NCBI GenBank assembly: GCA_947177605.1
Contig: CAMWUX010000095.1
Location: 1 to 5,613, forward strand
Length of the DNA: 5,613 nucleotides
Direction: 5' to 3'
Source of the DNA: an uncultured Porphyromonadaceae bacterium
GTDB lineage: Bacteria; Bacteroidota; Bacteroidia; Bacteroidales; Muribaculaceae
The position numbers and the translations under genes were made by a program. The notes under the pieces were generated by a model. It saw only the letters and a list, made by a program, of their open reading frames with translations. It had not been told where the DNA came from and searched no databases. Positions 1 to 5,613 of the stretch are shown here, piece after piece (position 1 is the stretch's first letter; the number at the start of each line of letters is the position of its first letter).

Positions 1-1403
1 ATACAGGTGTCAAAGGCGACTACGCTCCGCTGCCCGATAATCTGCTCCGCACCAAGGCGCCCGCCCTTCCCCGGGTCGACGAGCCCACATTGGTGCGCCA
101 CTATCATAATATGAGCGCCAACAACTTCGGCGTCGACTCCGGATTCTACCCGTTGGGCTCCTGTACTATGAAGTACAATCCGAAGATCAATGAGGAAGTG
201 GCAGCCCTCGAGGGATTCACCGCCGTGCATCCTTTGCAGCCCGACTATGCCTCTCAAGGTTCTCTCGAAGCCTACTACACCCTTTGCCGGGCACTGGCAG
301 AGATAGGCGGCATGAGCGAATTTACCCTCAATCCCTTTGCCGGCGCTCATGGAGAGCTTACCGGTCTGATGGTGATCCGCGCCTATCATCAGAGCCGTGG
401 CGATGATAAGCGCCGAGTTGTCATCGTACCCGACTCAGCCCACGGCACCAACCCTGCTTCAGCTGCCGTCGCCGGCCTGAAAGTTGTGGAAGTGAAGAGC
501 CGCCCCGACGGCACTCTCGATGTGGAGGCTCTGCGCCCCTTGCTCAACGATGAGGTGGCCGCCGTGATGATGACCAACCCCAACACCCTCGGTATCTTCG
601 AGACCGACATACCCGAAATAGCCAAGGCAGTCCATGAGGCCGGAGCACTGATGTACTACGACGGCGCCAACCTCAATCCCCTCCTCGGTGTGGCTCGTCC
701 GGGCGATATGGGATTCGATGTGATGCACATCAATCTCCATAAGACATTCTCCACTCCCCACGGAGGCGGTGGTCCCGGCTCCGGGCCCGTAGGCGTGCGC
801 AAGGGGCTCGAACAGTTCCTCCCCAATCCGCGCGTGGTACGCAACGCCGACGGCACATTCTCCCTCACCGATACCGACACCGCTCTCGGCAGCGTATCCG
901 CCACTCTCGGCAACTTCGCCGTGCAGCTCAAAGCTCTCGCCTACATCCTCACCCTCGGAGCCTCCGGGCTGATGGAAGCCGGCTCGCTGGCCACTCTCAA
1001 TGCCAATTATATCAAGGAATCGCTCAAAGACAAGTATCTGCTGCCGATAGAGGGCGTATGCAAGCACGAATTCGTGTTCGATGGTCTGGCCGATAAGTCG
1101 ACCGGCGTCACCACCCTCAATATAGCCAAGCGCCTGCTCGACTACGGCTACCACGCACCCACCATCTACTTCCCCCTGCTCTTCCACGAATCGCTCATGA
1201 TCGAGCCTACAGAGACGGAGAGCAAGGAGACGCTCGACCAGTTCATCGACACGATGCGCACCATCGCCGATGAGGCCGCATCCGATCCCGATATGGTGAA
1301 AGCCGCTCCGCATACTACTCCCGTGCGGCGTCCCGACGACACTCAGGCAGCCCTCACACCCAAAGTCACTTATTCCGATCTCATAGCCGATGCCGACGCA
1401 TGA
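1..1403 (+). CDS. gcvPB: Glycine dehydrogenase (decarboxylating) subunit 2, P-protein C-terminal half; 5' end cut by window
   Basis: This is the PLP-binding subunit of the P-protein of the glycine cleavage system. With GcvPA it decarboxylates glycine and transfers the aminomethyl group to the lipoyl arm of GcvH in the cytoplasm. The frame is open from the first full codon at base 3 and stops with TGA at 1401-1403, giving 466 visible residues; by comparison with family members only some 10-15 N-terminal residues should be missing. A TTG at 90 is not the start, because the upstream codons continue family-like sequence (LPRVDEPT before VRHY). Seen motifs include NFGVDSGFYPLGSCTMKYNP, GAHGELTGL, PDSAHGTNPASA, TNPNTLGIFE and HINLHKTFSTPHGGGGPG. 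The Lys in LHKTF (codon 741-743) is the expected PLP Schiff-base lysine, followed by the Gly-rich loop. The C-terminus APHTTPVRR is typical of GcvPB. The split P-protein contrasts with the single fused GcvP of many bacteria. The end overlaps lpdA by 14 bases, implying translational coupling. Confidence 0.96.
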   Translation, partial: TGVKGDYAPLPDNLLRTKAPALPRVDEPTLVRHYHNMSANNFGVDSGFYPLGSCTMKYNPKINEEVAALEGFTAVHPLQPDYASQGSLEAYYTLCRALAEIGGMSEFTLNPFAGAHGELTGLMVIRAYHQSRGDDKRRVVIVPDSAHGTNPASAAVAGLKVVEVKSRPDGTLDVEALRPLLNDEVAAVMMTNPNTLGIFETDIPEIAKAVHEAGALMYYDGANLNPLLGVARPGDMGFDVMHINLHKTFSTPHGGGGPGSGPVGVRKGLEQFLPNPRVVRNADGTFSLTDTDTALGSVSATLGNFAVQLKALAYILTLGASGLMEAGSLATLNANYIKESLKDKYLLPIEGVCKHEFVFDGLADKSTGVTTLNIAKRLLDYGYHAPTIYFPLLFHESLMIEPTETESKETLDQFIDTMRTIADEAASDPDMVKAAPHTTPVRRPDDTQAALTPKVTYSDLIADADA

Positions 1404-2706
1404 CCTTATAATAATAGGCGCCGGTCCCGGTGGCTACGACACAGCCGCTTTGGCCGCATCCGGCGGCCAAAGCGTGCTCCTCATAGAGAAGTCGCATCTT
1501 GGCGGCACCTGTCTCAATTGCGGATGCATACCCACCAAAGCCCTCCGCCACACGGCCATGGTGCTCGAAGAGTGCCGTTCGGCCATCGAGGCCGGGGTGG
1601 AGTGCGGAGCCCCCACACTCCACTTCGCCAAGGCGATGGCGCGAAAGGATGCCGTGGTGGAACAACTCCGCGAAGGTATCGCCACACTTCTGGCCAAGGT
1701 AGAAGTGGTGAAAGGTGAAGCCGTATTTGTCGGGCCACACGAAGTTGAGTTCGACGCGCGCCGGTTCTCCGCTCCGAAAATCATCATTGCTACCGGATCG
1801 CGTCCGGCAGTGCCTCCGATCGAGGGTGCCGGGCTGGCCATGACCTCGACCGATCTGCTCTCGATAGATCATCTCCCTCAATCACTTGCCATAATCGGTG
1901 GAGGTGTGATAGGCATGGAGTTCGCATCGATATTCAATTCCTTCGGCGTGGCCGTAACCGTAATCGAGATGGCGTCCGAGATTCTCCCCGGCATGGATGC
2001 CGATGTGGCCAAGCGCCTGCGTATGCTGCTCAAGCGCCGCGGTGTCAGCTTTGCCGTCGGTGCCTGCGTGGAGCGCATCGTCCCCGGATTCACCGTGAGC
2101 TATACCGCCAAGGGCAAGCCGGCTGCCGTCGAAGCCGACTGCGTGCTTATGGCCGTCGGCCGCCGTCCCGTAGTGCCTGCCGGCATTGAGGAGATAGGCG
2201 TGGAGCTGGAGCGCGGATTCATCAAAGTCGATCCCGACACTATGGCCACCTCCGCCGATGGCGTATATGCCGTTGGCGATGTCAACGGACTTTGCCTGCT
2301 TGCCCATGCCGCCGCCGCTCAGGGACGCAGAGCGCTGGGGATCGACCAATCGCTCGACATCATTCCGGCCGTAGCGTTCACCATTCCCGAATGTGCTATG
2401 GTGGGACTTACTGCGGACGCCGCACGCGCCAATGGCATAAATGTGCTCACCGGCACCGCCTTCTATCGCGCCAACGGCAAATCTGTGGCCGACGGCGCCA
2501 CAGAGGGAATGCTTCGCATCACCGTCGACGCCGACACGCGCCGTATCATCGGCTGTCATGGTTTCGGAGCCGATGTATCGATGCTCGTTCAGGAGGTTGC
2601 CACAGCCATGAGCCTCGGAGCCGATGCCGTTCAGATGGTAGGAGCCGTCCGCTCCCACCCCACAGTAAGTGAAATCATCACCGACGCACTCGCCAACCTA
2701 CGCTGA
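1390..2706 (+). CDS. lpdA: Dihydrolipoyl dehydrogenase (E3 / L-protein)
   Basis: This flavoprotein disulfide reductase reoxidises dihydrolipoyl groups with NAD+. Next to gcvPB it is most likely the L-protein of glycine cleavage, though Lpd can also serve 2-oxoacid dehydrogenases. It has 438 residues, slightly short for a family usually of 450-475. In order: an FAD-binding Rossmann motif IIGAGPGG (8-15); the redox-active disulfide motif GGTCLNCGCIPTK (38-50) with C41 and C46, plus an extra C44 where many homologues have Val; ATGSRP; the NAD-binding motif IIGGGVIGMEFA; AVGRRP; the second FAD motif YAVGDVNG; and the C-terminal dimerisation domain ending with HPTVSE, in which H423 and E428 form the catalytic His-Glu pair of the partner subunit. 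The ATG at 1390 places the FAD motif at the normal distance from the N-terminus. It lies within the end of gcvPB and has no Shine-Dalgarno sequence, as is usual in Bacteroidota. The stop is one base before the next start. Confidence 0.96.
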   Translation: MPTHDLIIIGAGPGGYDTAALAASGGQSVLLIEKSHLGGTCLNCGCIPTKALRHTAMVLEECRSAIEAGVECGAPTLHFAKAMARKDAVVEQLREGIATLLAKVEVVKGEAVFVGPHEVEFDARRFSAPKIIIATGSRPAVPPIEGAGLAMTSTDLLSIDHLPQSLAIIGGGVIGMEFASIFNSFGVAVTVIEMASEILPGMDADVAKRLRMLLKRRGVSFAVGACVERIVPGFTVSYTAKGKPAAVEADCVLMAVGRRPVVPAGIEEIGVELERGFIKVDPDTMATSADGVYAVGDVNGLCLLAHAAAAQGRRALGIDQSLDIIPAVAFTIPECAMVGLTADAARANGINVLTGTAFYRANGKSVADGATEGMLRITVDADTRRIIGCHGFGADVSMLVQEVATAMSLGADAVQMVGAVRSHPTVSEIITDALANLR

Positions 2707-2707
2707 T

Positions 2708-3631
2708 ATGCCACAATCCGCTCCCCTCATAAGTGTAGCGGTGATATTCCGCAACGCCCGGGCCACACTCCCCGAGACACTTCAGTCGCTCGGCGAAAAC
2801 GCGGGTTCGGGAAGGGAGTTCCTTTTTATCGACGACGGCAGCACCGACGGCAGCGCCCGGCTTGTAGAAGAATTTATTAAAGCGCATCCCGACGCGTGCC
2901 GTCTCATCACTCTTCCCGTCGGCGTCGGTACAGCCGAGGCCACAGCCATAGCCTTCCGCGAAGCCCGTGGCGAATACCTGATGCGCTGCGATGCCGACGA
3001 CACCCTTGAACCCGGAGCATTGGATACCATTGCAGAGACGGCATCGCGCACCGGAGCCGACCTTATAGCCGTTCCTCTCCTCTACGACATCCGCCGTCCT
3101 GATGGTCACCGCAAGCAGCATATCGCTGCGGTCAGTTCCCTCGACCTCAACGACATGCCCATCGATACAGTGCATTTCGGCTTACCCAACAAGCTGATAC
3201 GCCGCAGTCTCGTCATCGCCCGCGATGCAATGCCCTTTCCGGGTATCGACCGCTGGGAAGATCTCGGAGTGGTGGCGCGCGTGCTGGCACGAAAGCCGAC
3301 CACAGCCATCATCGGCCGACCACTCTACCGCTATATCCGGCGCGTGGGCGTCACCACACTCTCCTCGGCAGATACCGAGCAGATATTGCGCGACCACATA
3401 GCACTGGCCAAGAGGCTCGACGAGTGGTTCACAACCCATGGTTTAGCAAAAGAATACGAACCGTTTCTGCTACAGCTCAAATTTTTAGCAAAAGTAAAAC
3501 TGCTGCGCCACCGTCCGCGTCGCCTGCGCCAGTGGCAGCGCACCTTCCCCGAAGTCAACAGCCGCATCATGCAGCTCCGCCACATCCCCTTACGCTACCG
3601 CCTCCTCTTCGCCGCCGCCACCCACCTCTGA
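2708..3631 (+). CDS. Glycosyltransferase family 2 protein
   Basis: A 307-residue inverting GT-A-fold glycosyltransferase, expected to transfer a sugar from a nucleotide-sugar donor to a cell-surface glycan precursor at the cytoplasmic side; donor and acceptor cannot be read from the sequence. Seen features: the N-terminal strand PLISVAVIFRNA (6-17), IDDGSTDGS (41-49), the DxD-type metal-binding site in MRCDADD (92-98), PNKLIRRSL (160-168), and DRWEDLG (181-187), whose ED pair is the likely catalytic-base region. The C-terminal 70 residues are strongly basic and contain no clear membrane segment. The ATG at 2708 is chosen because it follows the lpdA TGA by one base (stop-start reinitiation) and puts the first strand at the usual position. 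A GTG at 2669 would add 13 residues and overlap lpdA, which is less likely. It is not a known part of glycine cleavage; position alone suggests co-transcription. Bases 3440-3495 are unusually AT-rich for the gene. Confidence 0.9.
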   Translation: MPQSAPLISVAVIFRNARATLPETLQSLGENAGSGREFLFIDDGSTDGSARLVEEFIKAHPDACRLITLPVGVGTAEATAIAFREARGEYLMRCDADDTLEPGALDTIAETASRTGADLIAVPLLYDIRRPDGHRKQHIAAVSSLDLNDMPIDTVHFGLPNKLIRRSLVIARDAMPFPGIDRWEDLGVVARVLARKPTTAIIGRPLYRYIRRVGVTTLSSADTEQILRDHIALAKRLDEWFTTHGLAKEYEPFLLQLKFLAKVKLLRHRPRRLRQWQRTFPEVNSRIMQLRHIPLRYRLLFAAATHL

Positions 3632-3778
3632 CAATGCCTGATTAGTGTGATACCATGTTGGGCGGTTCATTTGAGCTGCTACCTGACGAGAAGAGGTTCT
3701 GAGAGGGGTCTACAGCGCTGAAAGCACCTATTCCATACGCATTAGGTTAAGTCTTGGTACCATATCTATTATCAAAAA
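3632..3778. other. Intergenic gap between convergent genes; composition junction
   Basis: These 147 bases separate the + strand glycosyltransferase from the - strand membrane-protein gene. No credible ORF, tRNA or strong GC-rich hairpin followed by a T-run is visible for the + strand operon. Two 8-base palindromes occur (CAGCGCTG at 3713-3720, TGGTACCA at 3755-3762), too short to interpret. Composition falls from GC-rich on the left to AT-rich on the right across this stretch, so it is a candidate boundary of acquired DNA. No terminal inverted repeat, target duplication or att-like repeat was found between this gap and the right end of the window. Confidence 0.5.
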
Positions 3779-3806
3779 TCACCAGAATGCAATTATTGCT
3801 GATTTT
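3775..3806 (-). terminator. Weak candidate terminator hairpin overlapping the end of the membrane-protein gene
   Basis: Read on the - strand, AAAATCA (3806-3800) can pair with TGATTTT (3781-3775), and a small internal repeat GCAAT/ATTGC lies in the loop. The right arm runs into TTTTT, a layout like a weak intrinsic terminator, and it spans the TGA stop at 3781-3779. The stem is only seven base pairs and A/T-dominated, with an 18-base loop, so it may be chance in AT-rich DNA. Confidence 0.2.
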
Positions 3807-4861
3807 GGTAAAATAGCATCCTTAGTTCTAAACTCTCGTACGTATTCGCTTACACGCTTAATGTGTGCTGTTCCATTTCCCGCACGTGTGATTATTTCTA
3901 CGAAATCTATATCATTAATATCCTTCACTACTTTGGGTGAAACTTGAAAGGCGAATCTAGTAGACCCGATTGAAGGATCTGCAAAAATACAATAAAAACG
4001 ACGATGTTCAGGAGCCGGTATAGTAAAAGTTATTCTACAACAGTAACTACGCATACCTTCTTTTTTGTCTTCGTATTTGACCTTTGTTCTAACGACAAAA
4101 CCAATGATAACGTCGTCTAAACATATAGGATCCACTTCCAAGCACTCTGTCGGGATGGATTGCTCCTGCTCATTATTAAGTATGATTGTGATTTTTAATT
4201 TGATAAGTTTTGAGATGGCCTTAGTGTCTCTTTTATCAACTGCCTCAGTTAGCTTTTGAATAAGATTTACATCTGTTATCTCTTCTCGGAAGAAATAAAT
4301 ATTTTCTTCAAAAAGTTTGTTTAGGCTTTCGGTATTGAATGCAAATCCTAAGTTTAAATAACACTCATCTGGAGAATCAGGTGGTAGCTTAAAGTGTCTT
4401 TTATAACATATATTTTGGTTCATCTCTACATCTCCATTTGCGTCCTCATATATATAAACCTTATAATCTAAATCTTCCCGAATCACATCAGAAATTGAAG
4501 TTGCAATATTTCTTAATATTTTGTTCGTAGCTTCAATTGTATATAATTCATTTATTATATTATTATTACCTGGTGTATTACCAATAAGAAGATCCATAAT
4601 ATTTGATAAGGTGTACTCTCTTTGCAGCTCGTGTATTTCCTTAGTTCCTATCATCCAATTGAAAATACTTATAATGAACACCGTTATCGTGGTAAACGCT
4701 ATACCTGTTATTAACTCATAATATGTATCCTTCTTAAAGTTAGGCTCTCCGCCAAATTCATACCATAGCGTGATACAGCATATAGCTATAATCAGCAACA
4801 TTAATATTACCCTTATCCTACGAGGATATTTACTAATATATGAAGTCGTTTTGGATTTCAT
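3779..4861 (-). CDS. Unknown protein with two N-terminal TM segments and a large soluble domain
   Basis: I do not recognise this 360-residue protein. A basic N-terminus (KSK, KYPRRIR) precedes a first hydrophobic segment at about 18-35 (VILMLLIIAICCITLWY). A short loop (about 36-49) leads to a second segment at about 50-71 (LITGIAFTTITVFIISIFNW). By the positive-inside rule both termini should be cytoplasmic. Residues 75-130 look helical; 131-310 alternate predicted strands and helices (YKVYIYED, CYLNLGFAF, KLKITIIL, DVIIGFVVRTKVKY, YCCRITFTI, RRFYCIFAD), followed by a mostly helical tail. Cysteines are frequent (nine, two of them in TM1). No enzyme, nucleotide-binding or DNA-binding motif is evident. 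The ATG at 4861 is the first Met and lies 18 bases after the stop of the D-Ala-D-Ala dipeptidase gene, so the two are probably co-transcribed. The layout resembles two-TM plus sensor/effector proteins, for example of defence systems, but that is only architectural. The gene is strongly AT-rich compared with the left-hand operon, suggesting transfer. Confidence 0.8.
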   Translation of the reverse strand: MKSKTTSYISKYPRRIRVILMLLIIAICCITLWYEFGGEPNFKKDTYYELITGIAFTTITVFIISIFNWMIGTKEIHELQREYTLSNIMDLLIGNTPGNNNIINELYTIEATNKILRNIATSISDVIREDLDYKVYIYEDANGDVEMNQNICYKRHFKLPPDSPDECYLNLGFAFNTESLNKLFEENIYFFREEITDVNLIQKLTEAVDKRDTKAISKLIKLKITIILNNEQEQSIPTECLEVDPICLDDVIIGFVVRTKVKYEDKKEGMRSYCCRITFTIPAPEHRRFYCIFADPSIGSTRFAFQVSPKVVKDINDIDFVEIITRAGNGTAHIKRVSEYVREFRTKDAILPKSAIIAFW

Positions 4862-4879
4862 AACGTATATAGAAGTAAC

Positions 4880-5497
4880 CTAAAAATTAAGAAGTTTATG
4901 CTTCGCTTTATCCGTTTCTTGATAATCGAGTTGGTAATGCCACCATTCAAGAGGATGAGGAAGCATACCATAACGTCCCATGATACTATACAAAAGCATT
5001 CGGTTAGCATACGCGGTTGCCGAAAGTAATCCATCGATCACAAGTGTCTGTTCATTTCCAACATGGGCAATTTCTGAAAACGAATCGAAATCCGTTCCCA
5101 TATCTAAAAGCGCACCATCTTTGTCACATATTGACAAATCGACCGCCATACCATAGTTATGGAATCCGCCGGGATAGTCTGTGTATGGATTGGCTATATA
5201 GTTTTCAGCAGGTGTATCCTTCACCATATCATACATATGTTTCTGTATGGTTAGAGGGCGGGCTGCATCAAAAATTACCAGACTATATCCCTCACACATT
5301 TCTTTCAATTTATTGTTGGCAGCACATACAGCATATGCCAATCGCCTTTCCAAGAACACGCCGAAAGTTTTATCATACAAGATCTTACCGGTAAAATTAT
5401 TTACGGTTGCATACCTGATATCTGACTTTATCGTAGGATCAAGTTCATTAAGGTCTATAAGTCCTAATGAAAGCATTAAATCATTAATGTCATTCAT
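4880..5497 (-). CDS. ddpX: D-alanyl-D-alanine dipeptidase, VanX/DdpX type (peptidase family M15)
   Basis: A zinc dipeptidase that splits D-Ala-D-Ala. In VanX this removes the normal peptidoglycan precursor; in DdpX it recycles cell-wall D-Ala. The symbol reflects the family, not proven orthology. From the ATG at 5497 the protein has 205 residues, close to cytosolic VanX (about 200). Seen: DIRYATVNNFTGKILY (26-41), DAARP with R80 matching the transition-state Arg of VanX, FHNYGMAVDL giving zinc ligands H113 and D120, MGTDFDSF (133-140), and EWWHY with catalytic base E184 and zinc ligand H187. All key residues are intact. No signal peptide is present, although many relatives in this phylum seem to be exported. 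A TTG at 5521 would add eight residues (MPQCCDCF), but it lies inside a promoter-like element and the extension is not family-like, so the ATG is preferred. No vanH, vanA or two-component genes are visible, so this is not evidence of glycopeptide resistance. It is the first gene of a probable two-gene unit. Confidence 0.9.
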   Translation of the reverse strand: MNDINDLMLSLGLIDLNELDPTIKSDIRYATVNNFTGKILYDKTFGVFLERRLAYAVCAANNKLKEMCEGYSLVIFDAARPLTIQKHMYDMVKDTPAENYIANPYTDYPGGFHNYGMAVDLSICDKDGALLDMGTDFDSFSEIAHVGNEQTLVIDGLLSATAYANRMLLYSIMGRYGMLPHPLEWWHYQLDYQETDKAKHKLLNF

Positions 5498-5518
5498 AAA
5501 GCAATCACAACATTGGGG

Positions 5519-5526
5519 CAAACCTA
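5519..5526 (-). promoter_or_regulatory. Possible Bacteroidota-type -7 promoter element
   Basis: The - strand reads TAGGTTTG, an exact match to the TAnnTTTG consensus of the housekeeping sigma factor in Bacteroides. It lies 21 bases before the ATG of the dipeptidase gene, giving a short leader if transcription starts about seven bases downstream. About 20 bases upstream the sequence is TTAG rather than the TTTG expected at -33, so support is partial. It would drive the dipeptidase and membrane-protein genes. Confidence 0.35.
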
Positions 5527-5613
5527 TGGTTCTCGGTTCGTCTGCCTAAGACATAATTTGGGGTCAGTAGATATTTCGGGTTGGTGAGGCTTACAGGCTA
5601 ACCGTATAATGCA

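Noticed and set aside
459..1313. Long open frame (284 codons) antisense to gcvPB
   Set aside because: It is a by-product of GC-rich codon use on the opposite strand; the translation has no domain logic, while the sense frame is a clear GcvPB.
1882..2658. Long open frame (258 codons) antisense to lpdA
   Set aside because: It has the same cause; the peptide is low-information (His/Gly-rich), and the sense frame carries every Lpd motif.
3632..3778. Attachment site or insertion-sequence end in the junction gap
   Set aside because: I found no repeat shared with 5522-5613 beyond five- or six-base words, and no terminal inverted repeats.
4551..4568. Short TTA/TAT-rich tract inside the membrane-protein gene
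   Set aside because: It simply encodes consecutive Asn and Ile codons in AT-rich DNA and is too short and irregular to call a microsatellite.
4880..5497. Vancomycin-resistance (van) cluster
   Set aside because: Only the VanX-like dipeptidase is present; no D-Ala-D-Lac ligase, dehydrogenase or VanRS-type regulator is seen, and such dipeptidases are widespread outside van clusters.
5017..5549. Plus-strand open frames across the dipeptidase gene
   Set aside because: They are antisense to an M15 enzyme with an intact active site, and neither peptide shows recognisable features.
5524..5613. Minus-strand frame open from the right edge to a TAG at 5526-5524 (29 codons)
   Set aside because: It might be the 3' end of an upstream gene, but it is too short and the peptide is not recognisable.

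Overview
The window looks like a piece of a Bacteroidota chromosome, most likely of the order Bacteroidales; a Muribaculaceae-type gut bacterium is plausible, but this is inference. The clues are: no Shine-Dalgarno sequence before any of the visible starts, a TAnnTTTG-type promoter element before the right-hand gene pair, a split glycine decarboxylase, and a GT2 glycosyltransferase of a form common in that phylum. No 16S or other marker gene is present to settle it.

Left part (1-3631, + strand, GC-rich, about 60 % by eye): three tightly packed genes. The first is gcvPB, the PLP-binding subunit of glycine dehydrogenase, whose 5' end lies outside the window. It overlaps lpdA (dihydrolipoyl dehydrogenase) by 14 bases. 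One base after lpdA comes a family 2 glycosyltransferase. gcvPB and lpdA supply the P2 and L components of the glycine cleavage system: P decarboxylates glycine and loads the aminomethyl group on lipoyl-GcvH, GcvT passes the one-carbon unit to tetrahydrofolate, and Lpd reoxidises the dihydrolipoyl arm with NAD+. GcvH, GcvT and GcvPA are probably upstream, outside the window. The glycosyltransferase has no obvious metabolic link to the pathway and seems to be co-transcribed with it.

Middle (3632-3778): a 147-base gap between convergent genes, with no gene recognised. Base composition changes sharply here.

Right part (3779-5497, - strand, AT-rich, roughly 35-40 % GC by eye): a two-gene unit read right to left. 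The upstream gene encodes a VanX/DdpX-type D-alanyl-D-alanine dipeptidase (peptidase family M15) with all metal-binding and catalytic residues intact and no visible signal peptide. After 18 bases comes a 360-residue protein with two N-terminal membrane segments and a large, probably cytoplasmic, domain that I do not recognise. The contrast with the left part suggests acquired DNA. The remaining 5498-5613 holds a possible promoter and no recognisable gene.

The best candidate for something undescribed is the pairing of the signal-less D-Ala-D-Ala dipeptidase with the unknown two-TM protein. Its function cannot be deduced from the sequence alone.
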